64,000 bases of DNA, taken from positions 62,001 through 126,000 of the forward strand of contig NZ_JARUXE010000010.1 in NCBI RefSeq assembly GCF_030433895.1, read 5' to 3'. This DNA comes from Arthrobacter sp. PsM3. GTDB taxonomy: Bacteria > Actinomycetota > Actinomycetes > Actinomycetales > Micrococcaceae. Below the pieces are notes generated by a model, which searched no databases, was not told the DNA's origin, and saw only the letters and a program-made list of their open reading frames with translations. The number at the start of each line of letters is the position of its first letter. The stretch's first letter is position 1. Below, one piece after another: positions 52,925 through 60,002 of this stretch. The position numbers and the translations under genes were made by a program.

Positions 52925-53801
52925 AACCGCCACCGCCGTTGCCGCCGAATCCGCCGCGGAGGCATTCGCGGCTGAGGCATTCACCGCCGACTGGGCCGCC
53001 TGGCACGCCGCCCATGAGCGCCACCGGGCGGACCCGCACGGCTTCCTGGCCGTCACCCACCTGCACTGGCTCGACGCCTCCCCCACCCGGCTCGACGGCG
53101 CGCCCGGCACCTGGAGTGTGGAGAACGACGTCGTCCGCCTGGTTCTGCGGGCGGGCGAACGCGTCCTCCGCGACGGGCAGGAACTCAACCCCGACGGCAC
53201 CGGCGCCACCGTCTTCCTCGGTCCGGTTTCCGAGCGTGAAGGGCTCAACCTGCGCGTGGACGATGCCGGCGCCGGGCACACCGTGATCGAACTCGCCAAA
53301 CGCGGCGGCCACTATGTCGTGCGGCCGCGGCATCCGCTGCATCCGCTGCTGACGAGCTACCGGGGAACACCCGCCTACGCACCGGATCCTGAATATTCCG
53401 TAACGGGCATATTCGCGCCCTTCCCGGAGCCGTGCAGTACCACGGTCGGAGCCGCCGTCGAGGGGATCCGGCACGTCTACGAGGCGCCCGGCGAGCTCCG
53501 TTTCCGGCTGGGCGGTCAGGACCTGGTCCTCACCGCCTTCAACGGGCACACCCCGGGCACCCTGTCCGTGCTGTTCACCGACGCGACGTCGGGCGCGACC
53601 ACCTACGCGGCCAACCGCTCCCTCACCGTGGCGGCACCCGGCCCGGACGGCACCGTCACACTCGACTTCAACCGGGCCGTGAACCTGCCCTGCGCCTACA
53701 CCGACTTCGCCACCTGCCCGCTCCCGCCGTCGGAGAACCGCCTGCCGGTTGCCGTCGAAGCCGGGGAACAGATTCCCTACGAACGTCAGGACGCATCATG
53801 A
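52908..53801 (+). CDS. DUF1684 domain protein
   Basis: A 297-aa soluble protein of the DUF1684 family, whose function is unknown. RADPHGFLAVTHLHWLD near residues 42-58 and LDFNRAVNLPCAYTDFATCPLPPSENRLPVAVEAGE near the C terminus are the conserved family blocks, the latter with two cysteines. AGGAG precedes the ATG. It overlaps its upstream neighbour by 17 bp and its downstream neighbour by 4 bp, so it is tightly embedded between two LLM monooxygenases and probably serves the same pathway. Confidence 0.85.
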   Translation: MPTPTETATAVAAESAAEAFAAEAFTADWAAWHAAHERHRADPHGFLAVTHLHWLDASPTRLDGAPGTWSVENDVVRLVLRAGERVLRDGQELNPDGTGATVFLGPVSEREGLNLRVDDAGAGHTVIELAKRGGHYVVRPRHPLHPLLTSYRGTPAYAPDPEYSVTGIFAPFPEPCSTTVGAAVEGIRHVYEAPGELRFRLGGQDLVLTAFNGHTPGTLSVLFTDATSGATTYAANRSLTVAAPGPDGTVTLDFNRAVNLPCAYTDFATCPLPPSENRLPVAVEAGEQIPYERQDAS

Positions 53802-55042
53802 GCTCCACCCCCGATTCGAGTTCCCCCCGGCCTTCCGCCCGGGGCCGCGGCCTGCTGATCCTTGAACTCGACGGTGCGGGCGGCCACCCGGCCGCCTGGC
53901 GCGCCGCCCGCACGGCTCCCGCCGCGGTGCTGACCCCGGGCCGGCTCCGCGAGGTGGTCCTGGCCGTTGAAAGCGCCGGGTTCCACGCCGCCACCTTCAG
54001 TGATTCCCCGCTGGCAGATGATGACGGCGAACGGCCAGCCGACGCCGCTGCCCGGCTCAACGCCCTGCAGCGCGCCGCCTTCGCCGGTCCGGTCACGCGT
54101 TCCATCGCGCTGATCCCGGAGGTCGACACGGTCTACACGGAGCCATTCCATATCTCCACGCAGCTCGCCAGCCTGGATTATGTCTCCGGCGGCCGGGCCG
54201 GCTGGCTCGTGGCTGCCTCGACCAGCTCCGCCGATGCCGCCGCCGTCGGCCGCGAACCGGTCAGCGGCGGCCGCCTGGCGCAGGAGGCCACCGACGCCAT
54301 CGAGGTCGGCCGCCGGCTCTGGGACAGCTGGGAGGACGACGCAGTGATCCGCGACGTCCCCACCGGGCGCTACCTGGACGTGCAGAAGCTCCACTACATC
54401 GATTTTGACGGTGGGAACTACTCCGTCAAGGGTCCCTCGATTATTCCGCGCCCGCTCCAGGGCCAGCTTCCCGTGCTGGCACCGGCCGGCCTGCTCGCGC
54501 CGGAGGTGCTCGCCGCAGGCGCCGTCGACGCGCTTCTGGTCTCCGCCCCGACCCCGGAACTGCTCGCCGCCGAACTCAAGGAAACACGGAAGGCCCTCGC
54601 CGCGTTCGGCGCTGCGGGGGGCCCGGCGCTCATCGCCGAACTCGACGTCGTCCTCGACTCCCGCGGGCAAGGCGCAGCCGCGAGGCTCGCCGCCCTGGAC
54701 GCGCACACCCCGTGGGAAAGCCCGCGGGCGCGCTTCCTCGGCTCCGCGGCTGAGCTCATCGAACTGCTCACCGGCCTGCTTTCATCCCCCGCCGCCGGCG
54801 AACGTGCCGCTGCCGAGGGCATCCGCCTGCACCCGGCCGTCCTGGACACTGACCTCGAGGAACTCAGCCGGTTGGTTCTGCCGGAACTGCGCCGCCGCGG
54901 CGTCCTGGCCCCGGCGGGCCGGGACGGCACGTTCCGCGAGCAGCTGGGCCTGGCTCGGCCCGCCAGCTGCTACGCCCCGGCCGCCGCACGGGCAGCCGCC
55001 GCATCCGCCGCATCCGCCGCAACTGTCAACGCAGGAAACTAG
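53798..55042 (+). CDS. LLM-class flavin-dependent oxidoreductase (second)
   Basis: A 414-aa luciferase-fold protein with a divergent sequence. TEPFHISTQLASLDYVSGGRAGWLVAAS, YLDVQKLHYIDFDGGNYSVKGPSIIPRPLQGQLPVLAPAG and the C-terminal REQLGLARPA match the NtaA/SnaA/DszA group. An Ala-rich tail ends the protein. Its ATG overlaps the DUF1684 stop (ATGA) and its stop is 10 bp before the next gene. Confidence 0.85.
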   Translation: MSSTPDSSSPRPSARGRGLLILELDGAGGHPAAWRAARTAPAAVLTPGRLREVVLAVESAGFHAATFSDSPLADDDGERPADAAARLNALQRAAFAGPVTRSIALIPEVDTVYTEPFHISTQLASLDYVSGGRAGWLVAASTSSADAAAVGREPVSGGRLAQEATDAIEVGRRLWDSWEDDAVIRDVPTGRYLDVQKLHYIDFDGGNYSVKGPSIIPRPLQGQLPVLAPAGLLAPEVLAAGAVDALLVSAPTPELLAAELKETRKALAAFGAAGGPALIAELDVVLDSRGQGAAARLAALDAHTPWESPRARFLGSAAELIELLTGLLSSPAAGERAAAEGIRLHPAVLDTDLEELSRLVLPELRRRGVLAPAGRDGTFREQLGLARPASCYAPAAARAAAASAASAATVNAGN

Positions 55043-55052
55043 GGAGAGAACC

Positions 55053-56495
55053 GTGACCCACACTACGAATCCGGACCGGGCATTCACGCCGTCCGGGCAG
55101 CTCCGCCTGGGCGTCTTCTTCCAGAGCGTCAACTCGGGAACCATCTGGAAATCGGCGGACTCCGGCTCCCAGACGGACTTCGAATCCTTCCTGCGGATCG
55201 CCCAGACCGCCGAGCGCGGGCTGTTCTCCGCGTTCTTCCTCGGTGAGGGGCTGCGGCTGCGCGAGCACCTCGGCCGCCCGCATGCCCTCGACGTCGCCGG
55301 CCGGCCCGACGCGCAGACCGCACTGGCCGCCCTCGCCGCCGTGACCACACACATCGGCCTGGTCGCCACCCAGAACACCACCTATAACGACCCGGCGGAC
55401 CTGGCCCACCGGCTCTCCTCCCTGGACCTGATCTCCGGCGGCCGCGCGGCCTGGAACATCGTCACCACGGACAACGCCTGGACCGGGGCGAACTTCCGCC
55501 GCGGCGGCTACCTCGACCATGCAGACCGGTACGTGCACGCCGAAGCGTTCGTGGAAACGGCCAAGCGGATCTGGGACGCCTGGGACGACGGCGCCATCGC
55601 ACCCTCGGCCTCCGCGGACCGCTGGGCCGCACCCGGCGCCGTCCGCCGGGTCCGGCACACCGGCCAGCACTACGCCGTCGACGTGACCCCGCGGCTGCCG
55701 CGCAGCGCCCAGTACCGCCCGGTCCTGTTCCAGGCCGGAGATTCACCCGACGGCCGCGACTTCGCGGCCCGCCAGGCGGATGTCATCTTCTCCGCGCACC
55801 CTCAGCTTGAAGACGCCCTGCAGTTCCGCAGCGACATCGTCGACCGAACGCTCAAGGCCGGCCGGGGCGCCAACGACGTCAAGATCATGCCGGCCAGTGA
55901 GTTCATCCTGGGCGCCACACCGCGGGAGGCACTCGAGAAGAAGGCCTGGGTAAGGGAGCTGCAGATCGGCCCGCAGCAGGCCATCGCCTACCTTGAGCAG
56001 TTCTGGGGCCGCGAGCTGCAGGGTTTCGACCCGGACGGCCCGCTGCCGGAAATCGATCCCGTGGTGGAGGAGACCTCCGAAACCCGCGGCAGCGGCTTCC
56101 ACGGCGCGAAGGCCCGTCAGCTGGCGGACCAGTGGCGCGCGGAAGCCAAGGACAAGGGCCTCTCCATCCGCCAGTTCGTCTCCGCGAGGACCTCCCGCGG
56201 CGACTCCACCTTCACCGGTTCGTACGCGGAGGTGTCGGACCGCCTCGGGGAGTACGCCCGCACCGGGGCTGTGGACGGGTTCAACATCTCGCCCTGGCTC
56301 ATCCCCAGCGGGCTGGACGACATCGTCAACCACCTGGTTCCCGCCCTGCAGGAACGCGGGGTGTACCCGGCGGAGTATGCCGGCACCACGCTCCGGGAAA
56401 ATCTCGGGCTGGCCACCCCGGCCCGCCCGGATGCCACCGCTGACCCGGCCGGACCGGTCGATCCTGCGTCCAGGGCAGCAACGGCGAGGGCCTAG
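55053..56495 (+). CDS. NtaA/YxeK-type flavin-dependent monooxygenase (third LLM)
   Basis: A 480-aa FMN-dependent monooxygenase of the NtaA/SnaA/DszA/YxeK group, longer than ordinary LLM proteins. LTLISGG-like SSLDLISGGRAAWNIVTTDN, HADRYVHAEAFVETAKRIWDAW and HTGQHYAVDVTPRLPRSAQYRPVLFQAGDSPDGRDFAA are the group signatures. YxeK-type enzymes cleave the C-S bond of N-acetyl-S-(2-succino)cysteine, and the ABC and GNAT neighbours suggest a related S-substituted substrate. GGGAGAG lies before the GTG start. It is the last full gene of the operon. Confidence 0.9.
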   Translation: MTHTTNPDRAFTPSGQLRLGVFFQSVNSGTIWKSADSGSQTDFESFLRIAQTAERGLFSAFFLGEGLRLREHLGRPHALDVAGRPDAQTALAALAAVTTHIGLVATQNTTYNDPADLAHRLSSLDLISGGRAAWNIVTTDNAWTGANFRRGGYLDHADRYVHAEAFVETAKRIWDAWDDGAIAPSASADRWAAPGAVRRVRHTGQHYAVDVTPRLPRSAQYRPVLFQAGDSPDGRDFAARQADVIFSAHPQLEDALQFRSDIVDRTLKAGRGANDVKIMPASEFILGATPREALEKKAWVRELQIGPQQAIAYLEQFWGRELQGFDPDGPLPEIDPVVEETSETRGSGFHGAKARQLADQWRAEAKDKGLSIRQFVSARTSRGDSTFTGSYAEVSDRLGEYARTGAVDGFNISPWLIPSGLDDIVNHLVPALQERGVYPAEYAGTTLRENLGLATPARPDATADPAGPVDPASRAATARA

Positions 56496-56498
56496 ACG

Positions 56499-56600
56499 AT
56501 GAGCGAGCAGGACTCCGGCACCGCCGTCGACGCCGCTACGGACAGCAGCGGCAACAGCCTCGTCCGGCTGCAACTGACCCTCTGGGAACAGCACCTCTAA
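56499..56600 (+). CDS. Possible 33-aa protein or truncated gene at operon end
   Basis: The frame MSEQDSGTAVDAATDSSG... ending LTLWEQHL starts 3 bp after the last monooxygenase stop with GAGGG upstream, and ends 2 bp before palindromic repeat copy 3. It may be a real small protein or the stump of a further operon gene cut off near the repeat. No family recognised. Confidence 0.4.
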   Translation: MSEQDSGTAVDAATDSSGNSLVRLQLTLWEQHL

Positions 56601-56602
56601 CA

Positions 56603-56665
56603 CAACGCGGGGTCACATCGCGCCCATAATCCCCTTCGGGATGGGCGGGATGTGACCCCGCGTTG
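56603..56665. repeat. 63-bp intergenic palindromic repeat, copy 3
   Basis: The arms at 56603-56616 and 56652-56665 are identical to the other copies; the interior reads ATCGCGCCCATAATCCCC...GGGATGGGCGGGAT. It separates the LLM operon from the convergent binding-lipoprotein gene and may terminate both. Confidence 0.95.
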
Positions 56666-56699
56666 GTGGTTGCGGTTGGGTGGGCGTTTGCCCTGGGGG

Positions 56700-57683
56700 C
56701 TACTTCTTGGGCAGGCCCGCCGGGTTGACCTCGGACTTCGCCACGGCTTCGGAGCTCAGGCCCCAGCGGTCCAGGATCTTGGCGTAGCTGCCGTCCTCGA
56801 TCAGGTGGTTCAGGCCGGCCGCGGCGGCCACCGCAAAGCCGTTGCCCTGCTTGGTGGTGGCGGCGATGTTCGCCTTCAGCGGCCAGCCGCCGTCGACAAG
56901 TCCCACGAGCTTGGTCTTGGCGTCCGAGGCGGCCTTGAAGGCCGCCGTGGCGTTCGGGCCGAAGGTAAGGTCCGCGCGGCCGGACTGCAGGGCCAGCTGG
57001 GAGGCGGAGTCGTCGTCGTAATACTGGAACTCGACCGGCTTCAGGCCCTTGGCCTTGTTCTCCTCATCCCAGCGCAGCAGGATGGACTCCTGGTTGGTGC
57101 CGGAGCCAACGATCACACGCTTGCCGGCGACGTCCGCGGCCGTCTCGACCTTGCTGATCGCGCTGTCGGCCTTGGCGTAGAAGCCCAGCTTGTCGTCGCG
57201 GTAGCTGGCGAAGTCGAACTTGAACTTGCGCTCCTCGGTCACCGTGACGTTGGACAGCACGGCCTCGTACTTGCCGGAGTCGACGCCGAGAGGCCAGTCT
57301 GCCCATGCGGTCGGCACGATGTCGGCTTCCAGCCCCAGGGTCTGCGCCAGCGCGACGGCGAGGTCCACTTCATTGCCCACCGGCGTCTTGTTGTCGGTGG
57401 CGTAGACAGCCAGCGGGGCCGCGAACGGGCTGACGGCGACGGTCAACTTCCCGTCCTGCTTGATCGCGTCCGGGACCAGCGCGGCGGCGTCCTTGTTGAC
57501 CGTGACTTTGATCCGGTCCTGCTGCGGCGAGAGGTTGAACTGCTTGATGCCGGTGGCCGACGACGCCGTCGGGCTGGCGCTCCCGGCAGCCGCCGCGCCG
57601 GGATCGGAGCAGGCCGCGAGGCCCAGCAGGGTGGTGGCCGCGAGCGCCACGGTGACGCCGGATTTGAGCGGGTTTCTGGTCAT
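56700..57683 (-). CDS. Orphan amino-acid ABC substrate-binding lipoprotein (SBP family 3)
   Basis: A 327-aa lipoprotein: hydrophobic signal and lipobox GLAAC with C25, then family 3 features VGNEVDLAVALAQTLGLEADI and VIVGSGTNQESIL. It is a diverged paralogue of the operon lipoprotein at 50724-51752 and lacks its own permease and ATPase here. It may share the operon's transporter. The ATG at 57683 has AAGGGGAG upstream. Convergent with the operon across palindromic repeat copy 3. Confidence 0.93.
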   Translation of the reverse strand: MTRNPLKSGVTVALAATTLLGLAACSDPGAAAAGSASPTASSATGIKQFNLSPQQDRIKVTVNKDAAALVPDAIKQDGKLTVAVSPFAAPLAVYATDNKTPVGNEVDLAVALAQTLGLEADIVPTAWADWPLGVDSGKYEAVLSNVTVTEERKFKFDFASYRDDKLGFYAKADSAISKVETAADVAGKRVIVGSGTNQESILLRWDEENKAKGLKPVEFQYYDDDSASQLALQSGRADLTFGPNATAAFKAASDAKTKLVGLVDGGWPLKANIAATTKQGNGFAVAAAAGLNHLIEDGSYAKILDRWGLSSEAVAKSEVNPAGLPKK

Positions 57684-57726
57684 TGTTCTCCCCTTGGAAG
57701 GCTCGGATGAAGTGCTGGTGCCAGCA

Positions 57727-57755
57727 ACTATCCGGGCCGGCGGAATACCGGTCAA
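57727..57755 (-). promoter_or_regulatory. Promoter of the orphan lipoprotein gene
   Basis: On the minus strand TTGACC (57750-57755) and GATAGT (57727-57732) are 17 bp apart, about 44 bp before the ATG. Confidence 0.5.
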
Positions 57756-57940
57756 AGCGCCGTGAAACCAAGGGATACAGGGGGTCACCGGGGTTCATCC
57801 GGCGACTGCTGAGGTCCCACGCGGGGACCCAGTGTTACCCCAGATTGCCTGCCGTGACGCAGTGGGACAGAATTCTGCGCGGCCGGGCGCAACTGGCCTA
57901 GATTGCATGAGAAGCCCGCAGATCACAGGAGGTGTCGGAC

Positions 57941-58450
57941 TTGTCGCTGACCACGCGCCGGACAACCCACCGGCTCACCATTGATGCACCGGCCCACCTC
58001 ATCTTCAGCGTGCTGCGCGACTCCTCGCACTGGCCGTACCTGGACGGCCTTACCGTCTACTCCGAGCGGGTCAGCGGCGACGACGCCAGCCACGAACTCC
58101 GCACGTCCGTCGCGGCCAACGGCTCCCTGAACTCCAGCCACTGCCACCGCGTCTTTGACAGCGAGGGCCACCGCGCCGAGTTCCGGCAGCTCGGGCTGGA
58201 ACATCCACTGCTGAGCCTCGGCGGCGGCTGGGCGATCTGCCGGGCGGAGGGGCTCTCCGAAGTCACGCTCAATCACGAGTTCGAGGTGGATGAGGAAGCC
58301 GGGGAGTTCCCGGAACTCATCCATCGCACCATCGATGAGTACAGCCGGCGGGAGCTGGAGGCCCTGCGCCTGAGCTGCGAGCGCCTCGCCGTGCTGCTGC
58401 GGCAGCATTCCGGGACCAGCCCCGCGGATACCAAGGCCAGGGAGGCGTAG
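57941..58450 (+). CDS. SRPBCC family protein (polyketide-cyclase/aromatase-like)
   Basis: A 169-aa START-fold protein with a hydrophobic ligand cavity. DAPAHLIFSVLRDSSHWPYLDGL near residues 13-35 is the typical aromatase/cyclase start and the C-terminal helix SRRELEALRLSCERLAVLL closes the cavity. The TTG at 57941 is chosen because a perfect AGGAGG (57927-57932) is 8 bp before it; the upstream GTG at 57932 overlaps that site. No polyketide genes are nearby, so the ligand is unknown. Followed closely by the DUF6919 gene. Confidence 0.75.
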   Translation: MSLTTRRTTHRLTIDAPAHLIFSVLRDSSHWPYLDGLTVYSERVSGDDASHELRTSVAANGSLNSSHCHRVFDSEGHRAEFRQLGLEHPLLSLGGGWAICRAEGLSEVTLNHEFEVDEEAGEFPELIHRTIDEYSRRELEALRLSCERLAVLLRQHSGTSPADTKAREA

Positions 58451-58453
58451 CGT
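58448..58453 (+). promoter_or_regulatory. -10 box overlapping the SRPBCC stop, driving the DUF6919 gene
   Basis: TAGCGT includes the TAG stop of the SRPBCC gene and lies 6 bp before the ATG at 58460, with no ribosome binding site. Confidence 0.45.
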
Positions 58454-58459
58454 TCACAT

Positions 58460-59068
58460 ATGGCAGACGACAGATACACCACCGAACGTGACGCGTTCGG
58501 GCGGCTCCTGGCGGACCGTGAGGTCTGGCGGCAGGCGGGCACCATCCCGGCGGCCGGCGAGCTCACCGCGCGCTGGCTGGAGGGCCGGAGTGAATACCAG
58601 CCGGGAACCCTCACCCCCGGTTTCGACGACGAGACGAAAGCCATCGCCGGCGGGCTCGCGGAACTGAACCGGAACGGGCTGTTCACCAAGGAGTCACAAC
58701 CCGGCGTGCTCGCCGGGGGGCACGCGCAGCGCGCCTACGTGACGGGGTTCTGCAGTGCCGAGTCAGCGGCGGCACTCCTGGAGCTCTCCGGCCGGACCGA
58801 CCTCGTGACGGTGGCGCACGCCCCCGGCGAAGCCAGCCAGGCCGCCATCCCCGTGACCGTGCGGGACGGTGAAGTGGTGACGGTGCTGGGCAGCAGCGAA
58901 GGCCCGGTCGGCGACGACCAGCTCCGCGACTGGTCCGAGGAAGCCAACGAAACCCTCGCCCTGCTGCTGGCCGATTCCTGGTACGTGGAGGTCTTCGACC
59001 CGGTCTGGGGACGCAACAGCGCGCTCCTGCCCGAGGCACTCAGGGCGCTGGCCGGCGTCGGGTCATAG
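58460..59068 (+). CDS. DUF6919 domain protein
   Basis: A 202-aa cytosolic protein with GELTARWLEGRSEYQPGTLTPGFDDETKAIAGGLAELNRNGLFTKESQPG (about residues 33-82), the DUF6919-like signature. It ends with AESWYVEVFDPVWGRNSALLP-like sequence near the C terminus. No enzymatic motif is seen and no function is known. It appears to be transcribed from its own leaderless promoter within the end of the SRPBCC gene. Convergent with the 39-aa gene. Confidence 0.65.
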   Translation: MADDRYTTERDAFGRLLADREVWRQAGTIPAAGELTARWLEGRSEYQPGTLTPGFDDETKAIAGGLAELNRNGLFTKESQPGVLAGGHAQRAYVTGFCSAESAAALLELSGRTDLVTVAHAPGEASQAAIPVTVRDGEVVTVLGSSEGPVGDDQLRDWSEEANETLALLLADSWYVEVFDPVWGRNSALLPEALRALAGVGS

Positions 59069-59091
59069 AACCCGGGCCGCCACCGTCTCCG

Positions 59092-59211
59092 TCAGTTGTC
59101 GCAGGTGCAGCGCTGGTCCTGGGGTACATCGGCCATGACCGAGTCGACATGCTCGCCGCAGCCGGCCCAGGTGATTTTTCCGCATCGGTTACAACGAACT
59201 GCAGCGCACAT
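59092..59211 (-). CDS. 39-aa cysteine-rich metal-binding-type protein
   Basis: The translation is MCAAVRCNRCGKITW with AGCGEHVDSVMADVPQDQ and RCTCDN at the end. It has six Cys and one His in a C-x2-C, C-G-x-H, C-x-C pattern that suggests a zinc or copper site. The ATG at 59211 has GGAG about 6 bp upstream. I recall similar tiny proteins with a WAGCGxHVDxV core as common unnamed ORFs in actinobacteria. It is too short for most gene finders. A CsoR-like operator precedes it, so metal- or sulfide-dependent expression is likely. Confidence 0.7.
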   Translation of the reverse strand: MCAAVRCNRCGKITWAGCGEHVDSVMADVPQDQRCTCDN

Positions 59212-59262
59212 AGGATCTCCAAAATCGGGGTGCCGCGAATGCCGCACCTAGTACCCCCAATA

Positions 59263-59278
59263 ATACCCCAGCGGGTAT
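59263..59278. promoter_or_regulatory. CsoR-like palindromic operator upstream of the 39-aa gene
   Basis: ATACCCCAGCGGGTAT is a near-perfect inverted repeat (ATACCC ... GGGTAT) of the type bound by CsoR-family repressors. A second half-site TACCCCC lies at 59252-59258. It lies 52-67 bp upstream of the 39-aa ATG, overlapping the probable promoter. Confidence 0.6.
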
Positions 59279-59361
59279 ATCGAAGGGTCGCCGGCCGCAA
59301 GGACCGTTGGCCTGCCCCGGCGGCGGCTGCGCCGGCGAAGCCCCGCTCCCCCGATCCAAAC

Positions 59362-59424
59362 CAACGCGGGGTCACATAGCGCCCGTCGGAGCGCCCCGGA
59401 TGGGCGCGGAGTGACCCCGCGTTG
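59362..59424. repeat. 63-bp intergenic palindromic repeat, copy 4
   Basis: The arms at 59362-59375 and 59411-59424 are identical to the others. The interior (ATAGCGCCCGTCGGAG...GGATGGGCGCGGA) pairs less perfectly. It lies just beyond the ABM gene stop. Confidence 0.95.
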
Positions 59425-59447
59425 GGAGGAGCCGGGGAACCGGGAGG

Positions 59448-59756
59448 CTAGGGGGTATCCCAGCCGATGCTGGCGGCCTCGTCCAGGGTGCGTGCCTCGA
59501 AATGCTCCAGCATCTCGCGCATGCCGTCCATGCTCTGCTTGAACATCTCGGTCGCCCGCCACGCTTCAGCCTGTTCCAGGGACTCCCACGGGCCGGTGCT
59601 GACGAACCGGTTCCGGACGTTACGGTCATGCATCAGCACGGCCTTCGCGTGCGGGAAGTCTTCCTGGGTCTTCCGGGCCAGATCCCGCCAGGCCTGCACG
59701 AAATCATTTTCCCGGCCCGGGTGTACCAGCCAGATTCCCAGCGTATAAACCGACAC
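59448..59756 (-). CDS. Antibiotic-biosynthesis-monooxygenase (ABM) family protein
   Basis: A 102-aa ferredoxin-like fold protein, VYTLGIWLVHPGRENDFVQAWRDLARKTQEDFPHAKAVLMHD followed by FVSTGPWESLEQAEAWR. This pattern is typical of ABM/quinol-monooxygenase-like small proteins; the chemistry of this one is unknown. The GTG at 59756 is chosen because GGAGG is 8 bp upstream; an ATG at 59771 is part of that same stretch. It lies between repeat copies 4 and 5. Confidence 0.8.
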   Translation of the reverse strand: MSVYTLGIWLVHPGRENDFVQAWRDLARKTQEDFPHAKAVLMHDRNVRNRFVSTGPWESLEQAEAWRATEMFKQSMDGMREMLEHFEARTLDEAASIGWDTP

Positions 59757-59883
59757 GTCGATCGCCTCCATAGTCTGCACGGGGTGGATACCCCCGATTA
59801 TGGGCCGGGGCCGCAGCCGCCGGTAGGGCCGATCTACCCGATGCAGGGATGGCCTCCGGCGCCAGAAAGCCCGTGCGCAGAGG

Positions 59884-59946
59884 CAACGCGGGGTCACATC
59901 GCGCCCATCCGGGACCTCCGGATGGGCGCGATGTGACCCCGCGTTG
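59884..59946. repeat. 63-bp intergenic palindromic repeat, copy 5
   Basis: The arms at 59884-59897 and 59933-59946 are identical to the others. Here the interior is also almost fully self-complementary (ATCGCGCCCATCCGG against CCGGATGGGCGCGAT), making a stem of about 29 bp. It lies downstream of the aldehyde dehydrogenase gene. Confidence 0.95.
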
Positions 59947-60002
59947 CTGTTGGTGGGGCAGGACGACGGCGGGGCGGGACGGGGGCAGGACGACGGCGGT
60001 GG

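Noticed and set aside
59448..59897. 149-aa version of the ABM protein
   Set aside because: The extra segment overlaps repeat copy 5 and has no family similarity.
3630..59946. CRISPR array made of the 63-bp repeats
   Set aside because: Copies are far apart, are individually palindromic over their whole length and have no regular spacers or cas genes.
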